A program made the translations under genes and the position numbers. Source: Bacillota bacterium (lineage in GTDB: Bacteria > Bacillota_I > Bacilli_A > Erysipelotrichales > Erysipelotrichaceae). Taken from it: a stretch of 5,854 nt of DNA. This document shows, in pieces, positions 1 through 4,143 of this stretch; positions within the stretch are counted from its first letter, which is position 1; each line of letters starts with the position of its first letter. The DNA lies in NCBI GenBank assembly GCA_023387245.1, contig JAEWIH010000126.1:1-5854 (forward strand), written 5' to 3'. Under the pieces are notes generated by a model. The model saw only the letters and a list, made by a program, of their open reading frames with translations, did no database searches and was not told the DNA's origin.

Positions 1-1
1 G

Positions 2-514
2 TCATATACTCCACAATTCACTATGTTTTTATCATGTAATGATTTACCAACTGTATCCGATAAATCTCTTTTCCATTCTGAAAGATTACGAGTTATAGAA
101 TTTAACCGTCATTTTTCGCAAGATGAACGAGATAAAAATTTAAAAAGAACTTTATGCTCACAAGAAAACATGACGGGTATATTCATGTGGTTAATCAGAG
201 GTTATCGGAAATATTTATTATATGGATTAAAGACACCTGATAAACTAAAATATGCTGTTGAAAAATATGAGTATGATAACGATAACGTATTGCAATTTTT
301 AGAGAATAAATGTGAATGTAAAGAAGATACTTCAATTAAATGTTCGGAATTGTATAGATCATTTAAATCATGGTGTAGGTCGGAAGGTATTAATATAATT
401 ACCGCACGTAAGTTTCATGCCGAAATGGAACGTCATAGTAAATTTTTTAAACGAAAATCTATTCGAGATGGTTATCCGATATATGTCGGATTACAACTAA
501 AAATGATAATTTAA
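2..514 (+). CDS. D5/P4-type phage primase-helicase, C-terminal part (5' partial)
   Basis: The reading frame is open from the first bases (codon phase begins at position 2), so the gene starts upstream and only about 170 residues are visible. The start has the order typical of superfamily 3 helicases of the phage/plasmid primase (P4, D5, VapE-like) group: a hydrophobic strand ending in SCNDLP (motif C, with the sensor asparagine), then D..LFHSERLRVIEF, where an arginine would act as the finger reaching the neighbouring subunit. MTGIFMWLIRGYRKYL fits the helical bundle that follows the ATPase core. The last 80 or so residues (LYRSFKSWCRSEG, then RKFHAEMERH) resemble the winged-helix DNA-binding tail of these enzymes. 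Known members unwind and prime DNA at a phage origin. Primase and Walker A/B regions are outside the window. The repeat-rich stretch directly after the stop fits an origin used by this enzyme (inference). Confidence 0.82.
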   Translation, partial: SYTPQFTMFLSCNDLPTVSDKSLFHSERLRVIEFNRHFSQDERDKNLKRTLCSQENMTGIFMWLIRGYRKYLLYGLKTPDKLKYAVEKYEYDNDNVLQFLENKCECKEDTSIKCSELYRSFKSWCRSEGINIITARKFHAEMERHSKFFKRKSIRDGYPIYVGLQLKMII

Positions 515-524
515 AAAAATGAAA

Positions 525-791
525 CTCACTTTAATTTATCACTTGATTTAAAATTAGTTAAAACATTAACAATTTATATCACTTTTAAGTGATTAATTAA
601 GTGATAAATACAAGTGAATAAAACATAACAAAAATATGTAATAAACATATTAATAATGACAATAATAATAAATAAGTGATATAAGTGAGTTAATTATATT
701 ATAAAGTTTTATATATAATAAAATAAATAGTATAGTATTTATACTTATATATAAAATATAATGTGAGAAAGTTTTATCACTTTTATCACTT
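525..791. repeat. ATCACTT iteron-like cluster, candidate replication origin
   Basis: This non-coding stretch holds repeated ATCACTT or its complement AAGTGAT: plus orientation at 538-544, 578-584, 776-782 and 785-791, with CTCACTT at 525-531; complement at 587-593, 599-605 and 674-680, with near copies AAGTGAA at 612-618 and AAGTGAG at 683-689. Several neighbours are 9 bases apart (578/587, 674/683, 776/785); others are 12 or 13 apart. The DNA between is almost pure A/T. Clustered short repeats plus an AT-rich unwinding region beside a primase-helicase gene are the usual signature of an iteron origin. Origin function is inference. The final pair sits in the likely leader of the next gene, so a regulatory role is the main alternative. 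Confidence 0.6.
578..593. repeat. Perfect palindrome of two iterons
   Basis: ATCACTT, two T, then AAGTGAT form a perfect inverted repeat with 7-base arms. It combines two of the iteron units head to head and is the only such perfect head-to-head pair in the cluster. It could bind a symmetric dimer or form a small cruciform; a further unit in the second orientation follows at 599-605. Confidence 0.6.
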
Positions 792-800
792 GAATGGAAA

Positions 801-805
801 AGGAG
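801..805 (+). promoter_or_regulatory. Ribosome binding site that sets a TTG start
   Basis: AGGAG lies 6 bases before TTG 812. The in-frame ATG at 794 has no Shine-Dalgarno sequence (it is preceded by an ATCACTT repeat), so TTG 812 is preferred. A second site, GGAG at 836-839, is 5 bases before another in-frame TTG at 845, a less likely but possible start. Confidence 0.6.
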
Positions 806-811
806 AAAAAA

Positions 812-1432
812 TTGAGTAATAAGACTGAAATTAAAGGAGACTGTTTGAAAGAAAAAACTATATTATCGAAAATAAAAAAACGAAATAAAAACAAACCGGT
901 TAAGATGAGAAACCTACCAACATGGGAGGGTTCTTTCGATTCGGTAGCTGGTGATAATAATATGTATTTGCAATTACAAGTTGAGTTGTATAATTTTCCT
1001 TTGATTGATATGCATAATCCGGATGAGGTTAATAAGAGAATCGGTGAGTATTTTATGTTGTATGCTAAGTATAATATGCGTCCTACTGTATCTGGTATGG
1101 CTATTGCTTTAAATGGTATGAGTAGACAGACATTGTCAGCGATTGTGCATGATAAACCTCTTGGTAGTAATAATGCTAAGTCCAGCTTGCCGACTTTGAT
1201 AACAGACCAACTGAAAAAGGCATATTTTTTATTAGAAAATTTATGGGAAAGTTATATGGTAAATGGTAAGGTAAATCCAGTAGTTGGTATATTCCTTGGT
1301 AAGAATAATTATGGTTATCGTGATCAGACCGATTATGTAATAGCACCGACTGTCAAGGAAGCAGATGACTATTCGTTTGATGAAATTAAATCCCGATATT
1401 TGTCCAATCAACTTTCAGATGAAGAAAATTAA
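812..1432 (+). CDS. Terminase small subunit-like protein
   Basis: This encodes about 206 residues from the TTG at 812, chosen because it has AGGAG at the right distance whereas ATG 794 has none. The first 35 residues are lysine-rich and probably disordered. Residues about 90-112 (RPTVSGMAIALNGMSRQTL) read as a helix-turn-helix, and residues 155-171 contain VVGIFLGKNNYGYRD. That arrangement, an N-terminal HTH then GKxNPVxGIFLxKNNxGYxD and an acidic tail, is one I associate with a family of Bacillota phage proteins annotated as terminase small subunits. Such proteins bind phage DNA at the packaging site and recruit the large subunit. The call is from recalled family resemblance, not a search. 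The gene lies far from the large subunit (4144-5778), which is unusual. A generic HTH DNA-binding protein is the alternative. A terminator follows at 1494-1519. Confidence 0.6.
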   Translation: MSNKTEIKGDCLKEKTILSKIKKRNKNKPVKMRNLPTWEGSFDSVAGDNNMYLQLQVELYNFPLIDMHNPDEVNKRIGEYFMLYAKYNMRPTVSGMAIALNGMSRQTLSAIVHDKPLGSNNAKSSLPTLITDQLKKAYFLLENLWESYMVNGKVNPVVGIFLGKNNYGYRDQTDYVIAPTVKEADDYSFDEIKSRYLSNQLSDEEN

Positions 1433-1434
1433 AT

Positions 1435-1462
1435 CGACTTCCAACTTTCGACTTTCAACTTT
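1435..1462. repeat. Two adjacent 14-base tandem repeats
   Basis: CGACTTCCAACTTT (1435-1448) is followed at once by CGACTTTCAACTTT (1449-1462), differing at one base. A third TCGACT occurs at 1469-1474. The block is less AT-rich than its surroundings and sits between the stop of the terminase-like gene and its terminator. I do not recognise a function. Confidence 0.7.
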
Positions 1463-1493
1463 CGGCCATCGACTATCGGTTATAACCTATATT

Positions 1494-1519
1494 AAGCTCT
1501 CTAAAAACGAGAGCTTTTT
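1494..1519 (+). terminator. Intrinsic terminator after the terminase small subunit-like gene
   Basis: AAGCTCTC (1494-1501) pairs perfectly with GAGAGCTT (1509-1516) across a 7-base loop, and the arm runs into five T (1515-1519). It lies about 60 bases after the stop codon and separates this gene from the small-gene cluster, which has its own promoter. Confidence 0.88.
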
Positions 1520-1584
1520 ATGAAAAATAAAATAATAATTTTATGTTTTTTAATAATAAAAATAATTTAAAAAAAATAATAATA

Positions 1585-1599
1585 ATTGTTGACAACAAT
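1585..1599. promoter_or_regulatory. Operator-like palindrome over the -35 box
   Basis: ATTGTTG, a central A, then CAACAAT form a perfect 15-base palindrome containing the TTGACA -35 box. A repressor bound here would block polymerase. The Xre-like protein at 3001-3210 is one candidate ligand, though its own putative operator (ACACAA/TTGTGT) differs. The role is inferred from position. Confidence 0.4.
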
Positions 1600-1618
1600 A
1601 ACTGATGCGCGCTATGAT
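1589..1618 (+). promoter_or_regulatory. Sigma-70-type promoter of the small-gene cluster
   Basis: A consensus -35 TTGACA (1589-1594) and a near-consensus -10 TATGAT (1613-1618) are 18 bases apart, with transcription expected to start near 1625, just before the gene at 1644. The preceding terminator makes an independent transcript likely. Confidence 0.72.
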
Positions 1619-1643
1619 ATAGGTGTAACGGGGGTAAGAGAAA

Positions 1644-2003
1644 ATGAATAAAATAAAAAAGGTAAAAGATAAAAAAGTCGCTATGAAGATAGTAAATAAT
1701 TACAATAATGTTTATTATGCTGGTTATTGTGATTTACAAACAATTTTAATGTATATCCCAAGGGATTTTTATAATGAGGGGGTTTATGGTTGGAATTGTG
1801 ATATATACATTGATCAAGATAATGACTTGTTAATCAATACGGGTTATAGAAATCTTAGAGAGAAGCCAATACCTAGGGAATTAATAGACAAATATGAAGG
1901 TTTTGCTAGAAATATATTGCTAAAATCTGAATCGATTGGAGAAAAGTTATATAAATTAAATTTAAACCGAAAATTATTTATAAAGGAGTTACTAGGATGT
2001 TAA
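1644..2003 (+). CDS. Conserved small phage protein of unknown function (119 aa)
   Basis: The start is the first ATG after the promoter, preceded by the purine-rich GGGGGTAAGAG. There is a lysine-rich N-terminus, then YYAGYCDLQTILMYIPRDFYNEGVYGWNCDIY and TGYRNL at residues about 24-70, and a helical C-terminal half. The combination of a YYxGYCDLQ-like start, GVYGWNxDIY and GYR is one I associate with small uncharacterised proteins common in Bacillota phages. No catalytic motif, signal peptide or membrane segment is visible. It is the first gene of a tight cluster: its last codons overlap the start of the 59-residue gene at 1997 and include that gene's ribosome site. I do not assign a function. 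Confidence 0.72.
   Translation: MNKIKKVKDKKVAMKIVNNYNNVYYAGYCDLQTILMYIPRDFYNEGVYGWNCDIYIDQDNDLLINTGYRNLREKPIPRELIDKYEGFARNILLKSESIGEKLYKLNLNRKLFIKELLGC
1982..1988 (+). promoter_or_regulatory. Ribosome binding site for the overlapping 59-aa gene
   Basis: AAAGGAG lies inside the end of the 119-residue gene, 8 bases before ATG 1997. With the 7-base gene overlap it supports translational coupling and is the main evidence that the short downstream frame is real. Confidence 0.65.
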
Positions 2004-2176
2004 TAGCAATCGAAGCAAGAGACAATAAACGCATTGATAAATTAATGGCTTTAACTAATATTGATACATTTTGGGAGGACGTAAAGAAATTGACAAGAAA
2101 TATTACAAGTGATCATAGTTTAGGCCGATGGTTGATATTAGCTGAAAAAAGATATAAAGAATTAAAAGGAGAGTAA
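1997..2176 (+). CDS. Small hypothetical protein (59 aa)
   Basis: The frame runs from ATG 1997 to TAA 2174-2176 and overlaps the previous gene by 7 bases. A good AAAGGAG site and a gap of only 4 bases to the next gene argue that it is translated. The product is charged and looks fully helical: MLIAIEARDNKRIDKLM, then FWEDVKKLTRN, HSLGRWLILAEKRYKELKGE. There is no membrane segment, signal peptide or cysteine motif. I do not recognise the family. Its end provides the ribosome site (GGAG 2168-2171) for the following gene, so three genes are probably translated as a coupled set. Confidence 0.6.
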   Translation: MLIAIEARDNKRIDKLMALTNIDTFWEDVKKLTRNITSDHSLGRWLILAEKRYKELKGE

Positions 2177-2180
2177 GGAA

Positions 2181-2468
2181 ATGTTTAAGAATATTTTTAA
2201 TAAGTTTAGTAAATTTGACAGTTTGTGCGATGAATATAAAAAAATAAATAGAGAGTTAAAAAGATTAGAACAACGCAAAAGAGAGTTAAAAGATGATATA
2301 ATTAAAGAAATGAATGGGGCTGAGATTATGGAACATGATGGAATTAAAGCCGTTTGCAAAGAAGTAATTACACCATATTTTAAAACATCTGAATTCAAAA
2401 ACAAATATCCATCATTATATGATGAATATTGTCAAATAAATACGTGTGTAAGATTAACAATTTACTAA
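2181..2468 (+). CDS. Small coiled-coil phage protein with FKxxxPxLYxxY tail (95 aa)
   Basis: ATG 2181 has GGAG 9 bases upstream, within the end of the preceding gene. Residues about 14-45 are a heptad-like, highly charged helix (YKKINRELKRLEQRKRELKD) expected to form a coiled coil. The C-terminal half contains FKTSEFKNKYPSLYDEY and ends RLTIY. A tail of the type F.S..FK..+P.LY..Y......R.TI recurs, in my recollection, in small phage proteins and at the end of YqaJ-like recombination nucleases of Bacillota phages, where its role is not established. No nuclease residues are present here. A small accessory of DNA metabolism is possible but unproven; the sequence itself shows only the coiled coil and the tail motif. 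Confidence 0.72.
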   Translation: MFKNIFNKFSKFDSLCDEYKKINRELKRLEQRKRELKDDIIKEMNGAEIMEHDGIKAVCKEVITPYFKTSEFKNKYPSLYDEYCQINTCVRLTIY

Positions 2469-2483
2469 TAATGTGAGTATAAT
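2454..2483 (+). promoter_or_regulatory. Possible promoter of the 30-aa membrane peptide gene
   Basis: TTAACA (2454-2459) and a consensus TATAAT (2478-2483) are 18 bases apart, overlapping the end of the preceding gene. The expected transcription start near 2490 would leave only about ten leader bases before ATG 2501, just enough for the AGGGGG ribosome site, so read-through from upstream may matter as well. Confidence 0.45.
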
Positions 2484-2500
2484 ATTAATAAGGGGGCAAC

Positions 2501-2593
2501 ATGAAAAAGCATAATAAATTTTGGGAAATTTTCTTAATAGTTATATATTGTTTATATGTATTTTTTAAGACAATTCTAAAACCATATAAATAA
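2501..2593 (+). CDS. Thirty-residue single-helix membrane peptide
   Basis: ATG 2501 is preceded by AAGGGGG (2490-2496) at 4 bases, and the frame ends with TAA 2591-2593, directly before a terminator. The product has a basic start (MKKHNKFW), one hydrophobic segment (IFLIVIYCLYVFF, residues 10-22) and a basic tail (KTILKPYK), so it should be a tiny one-pass membrane protein. The good ribosome site, possible private promoter and immediate terminator all support it as a real gene despite its size. Phages use such peptides as holin- or antiholin-like or superinfection-related membrane factors, and some type I toxins look similar, but nothing in the sequence decides between these. Confidence 0.58.
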   Translation: MKKHNKFWEIFLIVIYCLYVFFKTILKPYK

Positions 2594-2595
2594 TG

Positions 2596-2618
2596 ACCAT
2601 CTCACAAGATGGTTTTTT
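2596..2618 (+). terminator. Intrinsic terminator closing the small-gene cluster
   Basis: ACCATCT (2596-2602) pairs perfectly with AGATGGT (2607-2613) around the loop CACA, followed by T through 2618. It starts two bases after the stop of the 30-residue gene. Confidence 0.88.
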
Positions 2619-2645
2619 ATTTTAATATATTTTTTTGTTTCTCAT

Positions 2646-2672
2646 TACATTTACTTGTTTGAAGTAAATGTA
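2646..2672. repeat. Perfect 11-base inverted repeat
   Basis: TACATTTACTT (2646-2656) and AAGTAAATGTA (2662-2672) form a perfect hairpin with loop GTTTG. There is no T-run after it, so it is not a classical terminator. It could be a protein-binding or recombination site, or a structured 3' end; the function is unknown. Confidence 0.65.
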
Positions 2673-2678
2673 TAATTT

Positions 2679-2709
2679 AATCATGATTAAATGTAAATCA
2701 TGATTTTTT
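2679..2709 (+). terminator. AT-rich terminator-like hairpin from a repeated palindrome
   Basis: AATCATGATT occurs twice (2679-2688 and 2696-2705). Each copy is itself palindromic, so together they make a 10-base stem with loop AAATGTA, followed by T through 2709. The shape is that of an intrinsic terminator, but the stem has few G-C pairs. A pair of operator sites is the alternative. Confidence 0.4.
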
Positions 2710-2751
2710 ATTAACAATCTCCGCTACTTATCATTATTAAATTTTAAAAAT

Positions 2752-2858
2752 AGGGGTTTGATTTTATAAAATATGCCGTTTTTGGTTCCAAAATTAGTCA
2801 TATTTTTATATATTTTAGGTACCCCGGAGGGGGATTTTTAAAAAAATTTAATCGGCGG
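2752..2858. other. GC-block intergenic region, possible cos-like packaging site
   Basis: Between 2619 and 3000 there is no credible gene. Within it this stretch holds AGGGG (2752-2756), the palindrome ATTTTATAAAAT (2761-2772), a sharp GC island GGTACCCCGGAGGGGG (2819-2833, with CCCC facing GGGG across GGA), a following T/A tract, and CGGCGG (2853-2858). GC-rich cores of this kind flanked by A and T tracts are typical of cohesive-end sites near terminase genes in Bacillota phages, and both terminase genes are in this window. This is a resemblance only; no cut positions can be read from sequence. Confidence 0.28.
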
Positions 2859-2950
2859 ATTAGTTTGCTAAATATTCTCTAAAAACAAAAAGACATATTA
2901 TTAATATTTAATTTAAAAACAATTATTTTTATAAAAAATCATTAAGAGTG

Positions 2951-2979
2951 TTGTATTACACAAATCATTGTGTTATACT
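2951..2979 (+). promoter_or_regulatory. Promoter of the regulator-recombinase pair
   Basis: TTGTAT (2951-2956) and TATACT (2974-2979) are 17 bases apart, and TG at 2971-2972 gives an extended -10. Transcription would start near 2986, directly before the ribosome site of the regulator gene. Confidence 0.65.
2958..2973. promoter_or_regulatory. Operator-like inverted repeat inside the promoter
   Basis: ACACAA (2958-2963), ATCA, then TTGTGT (2968-2973) form a perfect inverted repeat filling the spacer between the -35 and -10 boxes. Its position immediately upstream of an Xre/Cro-like gene suggests autoregulation by that protein (inference). Confidence 0.52.
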
Positions 2980-2988
2980 TAAATTAAC

Positions 2989-2996
2989 GAGGTGAG
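2989..2996 (+). promoter_or_regulatory. Ribosome binding site that sets ATG 3001
   Basis: GAGGTGAG precedes ATG 3001; its core AGGTG ends 6 bases before that start. The in-frame GTG at 2992 lies inside this site and so cannot be served by it. Confidence 0.7.
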
Positions 2997-3000
2997 AATA

Positions 3001-3210
3001 ATGATATTAAATGATTTTAAAAGAGATATAAAAGTCAAATGTGCTGAAACAGGAATGACACAAGCAAAGATAGGGGAAGCAATAGGTAAACCGCAGCAGC
3101 ACATTAATAAGTTGGCTACTGGAAATATTGGTGTAATAAGCAATCTATTTGTTAATATCATGGATGCTATGGGTTATGATGTTTTGGTTACGTATGTAAA
3201 GAAACAATAA
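3001..3210 (+). CDS. Xre/Cro-like helix-turn-helix regulator (69 aa)
   Basis: The start is ATG 3001; a GTG three codons earlier lies within the ribosome site. The product is little more than one DNA-binding domain: helix 1 (FKRDIKVKCAETG), then TQAKIGEAIGKPQQHINKLATG at residues 20-41, the helix-turn-helix with recognition helix around PQQHINKLA, and closing helices to residue 69 (FVNIMDAMGYDVLVTYVKK). Cro/Xre proteins of this size act as dimers on inverted repeats. The repeat in its own promoter (2958-2973) is the natural candidate site. The recombinase gene begins 30 bases after the stop with no terminator between, so the two are probably co-transcribed and this protein may set the level of the recombinase. 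There is no dimerisation or cleavage domain as in CI/LexA-type repressors. Confidence 0.82.
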   Translation: MILNDFKRDIKVKCAETGMTQAKIGEAIGKPQQHINKLATGNIGVISNLFVNIMDAMGYDVLVTYVKKQ

Positions 3211-3224
3211 TTACAAAAGAATAT

Positions 3225-3233
3225 GGGAGGTGA
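3225..3233 (+). promoter_or_regulatory. Ribosome binding site that sets the GTG 3241 start
   Basis: GGGAGGTGA matches the anti-Shine-Dalgarno sequence closely and ends 7 bases before GTG 3241. The in-frame ATG at 3223 overlaps the site and has none of its own. Confidence 0.75.
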
Positions 3234-3240
3234 ATATCTC

Positions 3241-3999
3241 GTGAAAAATGCCATTGGATATGTACGAGTATCTACGGAGGAGCAATCATTAGATGATAAA
3301 TATGGTATTGAAACACAAAAAGAAGCAATATTAAGTTATGCTCATGGTAATGGGTATGAAATAGTTCATTGGTGTATAGATGTTACAAGTGGTGTAAAGG
3401 ATAATCGTGATGAATTAGATAAAATTTTATATAAATATCATGAATTACCAGCTCATGAAGCGGTGATTGTTTTTAAAAATGATAGAATAGCTAGAGATAC
3501 TAAGTTATATTTTTATTATTTTTATACTTTAGAAAAGAGAAATATTGAGTTGTTGTCTTCGGAGGAACATTTTAGTGAAGGTGATGATTTTGCAAATATA
3601 TATCGTTCGTTATTGATGTTTGTGGCTGAACAAGAACGTAGAAATATTGCGTTGAGGACTGGAAAAGGTAGGTCAATTAAGGCTAAATGTGGTGGTTATT
3701 CGGGAGGGAATAAACCATATGGTTATAAAGTAGTGGATGGTGCATTAGTTATTGATCGAGATGAGGAAATTGTAGTTAGGCTTATTTTTTCGGAAATAGA
3801 AAAAGGATTAACGTTTACTGAAATATGTAATAAGCTAAGTACTTTAGGTTATGTTTCTAGAAAAGGAAATAGATTTCAAATTTCTACTATTAGAAGTATT
3901 GTAGCTAATAGAAAATTGTATGAAGGGAATTATAAATATGGGGATATGGACTGGGTTAGAGGTGTGCATGAGCCAATATTATCAGATAGAATATCCTAA
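3241..3999 (+). CDS. Short serine site-specific recombinase (252 aa)
   Basis: Starting at GTG 3241, the N-terminal catalytic domain opens with IGYVRVSTEEQSLDD. Ser11 is the expected nucleophile that joins to DNA, with Arg9 beside it. FKNDRIARD (79-86) and AEQERRNIALR (129-139) supply the conserved arginines and the start of the long helix. Residues about 156-240 match the 'recombinase' DNA-binding domain of large serine recombinases (GGNKPYGYKVVDG, VRLIFSEIEKGLTFTEI, VANRKLYEGNY). The protein ends just after GVHEPIL, where large serine integrases (usually about 450-550 residues) continue into a zinc-ribbon and coiled coil; those parts are absent, and no frame downstream restores them. It is either a natural short class (invertase or resolvase-like) or a truncated integrase with a clean TAA TAA end. 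The catalytic residues are intact. It follows the Xre-like gene by 30 bases. Confidence 0.86.
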   Translation: MKNAIGYVRVSTEEQSLDDKYGIETQKEAILSYAHGNGYEIVHWCIDVTSGVKDNRDELDKILYKYHELPAHEAVIVFKNDRIARDTKLYFYYFYTLEKRNIELLSSEEHFSEGDDFANIYRSLLMFVAEQERRNIALRTGKGRSIKAKCGGYSGGNKPYGYKVVDGALVIDRDEEIVVRLIFSEIEKGLTFTEICNKLSTLGYVSRKGNRFQISTIRSIVANRKLYEGNYKYGDMDWVRGVHEPILSDRIS

Positions 4000-4031
4000 T
4001 AAATTAATGTAATGATTTAAAGTATGTGATA

Positions 4032-4060
4032 TTGATAATTTGAAATATTGATGTTAAAAT
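4032..4060 (+). promoter_or_regulatory. Extended -10 promoter ahead of the terminase large subunit
   Basis: TTGATA (4032-4037) and TAAAAT (4055-4060) are 17 bases apart, with TG at 4052-4053 making an extended -10. An 8-base direct repeat, ATATTGAT, at 4029-4036 and 4045-4052 overlaps the -35 and touches the -10 region, spaced 16 bases, and could bind a regulator. Transcription would begin near 4067, about 24 bases before a strong terminator. Confidence 0.6.
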
Positions 4061-4090
4061 TTATTCTGTAAAATTAAGTTTTGTTATGTT

Positions 4091-4132
4091 GCGTTATCGC
4101 AAAGGATTTGTCCTAGCGGTGACGCTTTTTTT
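4091..4132 (+). terminator. Strong two-part hairpin terminator directly before terL
   Basis: GCGTTATCGC (4091-4100) pairs along all ten bases with GCGGTGACGC (4116-4125), two pairs being G-U. Inside, AGGA (4103-4106) pairs with TCCT (4111-4114) around TTTG, and seven T follow (4126-4132). It is the most stable hairpin in the window. It may end the regulator-recombinase transcript, but it also lies between the promoter at 4032-4060 and the next gene, whose ribosome site GGAGG (4135-4139) begins three bases after the T-run. Transcription of that gene from upstream must therefore pass it. Confidence 0.88.
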
Positions 4133-4143
4133 ATGGAGGTTTA

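Noticed and set aside
714..762. TATAAT hexamers at 714-719 and 757-762 as promoters for the terminase small subunit-like gene
   Set aside because: Neither has an acceptable -35 at 16-18 bases, and such hexamers are expected by chance in this extremely AT-rich stretch. The one at 757-762 remains the best guess for that gene.
515..791. CRISPR array reading of the repeated ATCACTT units
   Set aside because: The units are only 7 bases long, occur in both orientations and have irregular spacing from 9 to about 90 bases, unlike CRISPR repeats and spacers.
2162..2404. Antisense open frame of 80 codons
   Set aside because: It lies almost wholly opposite the 95-residue coiled-coil gene, has low-complexity leucine/serine/isoleucine composition expected from the complement of lysine/glutamate-rich codons, and lacks a credible ribosome site.
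2773..2841. A 22-codon frame across the GC-rich block
   Set aside because: There is no ribosome site in front of its ATG, and the frame ends in the A/T tract. A DNA-level role for this block is more likely.
2979..3161. Antisense open frame of 60 codons
   Set aside because: It is the shadow of the Xre-like gene, runs into that gene's promoter, and has no ribosome site or recognisable product.
4000..4090. Continuation of the recombinase in another frame after a frameshift
   Set aside because: The following bases are stop-rich in all three forward frames and show no cysteine pairs of a zinc-ribbon, so there is no sign of a recently broken 3' end.
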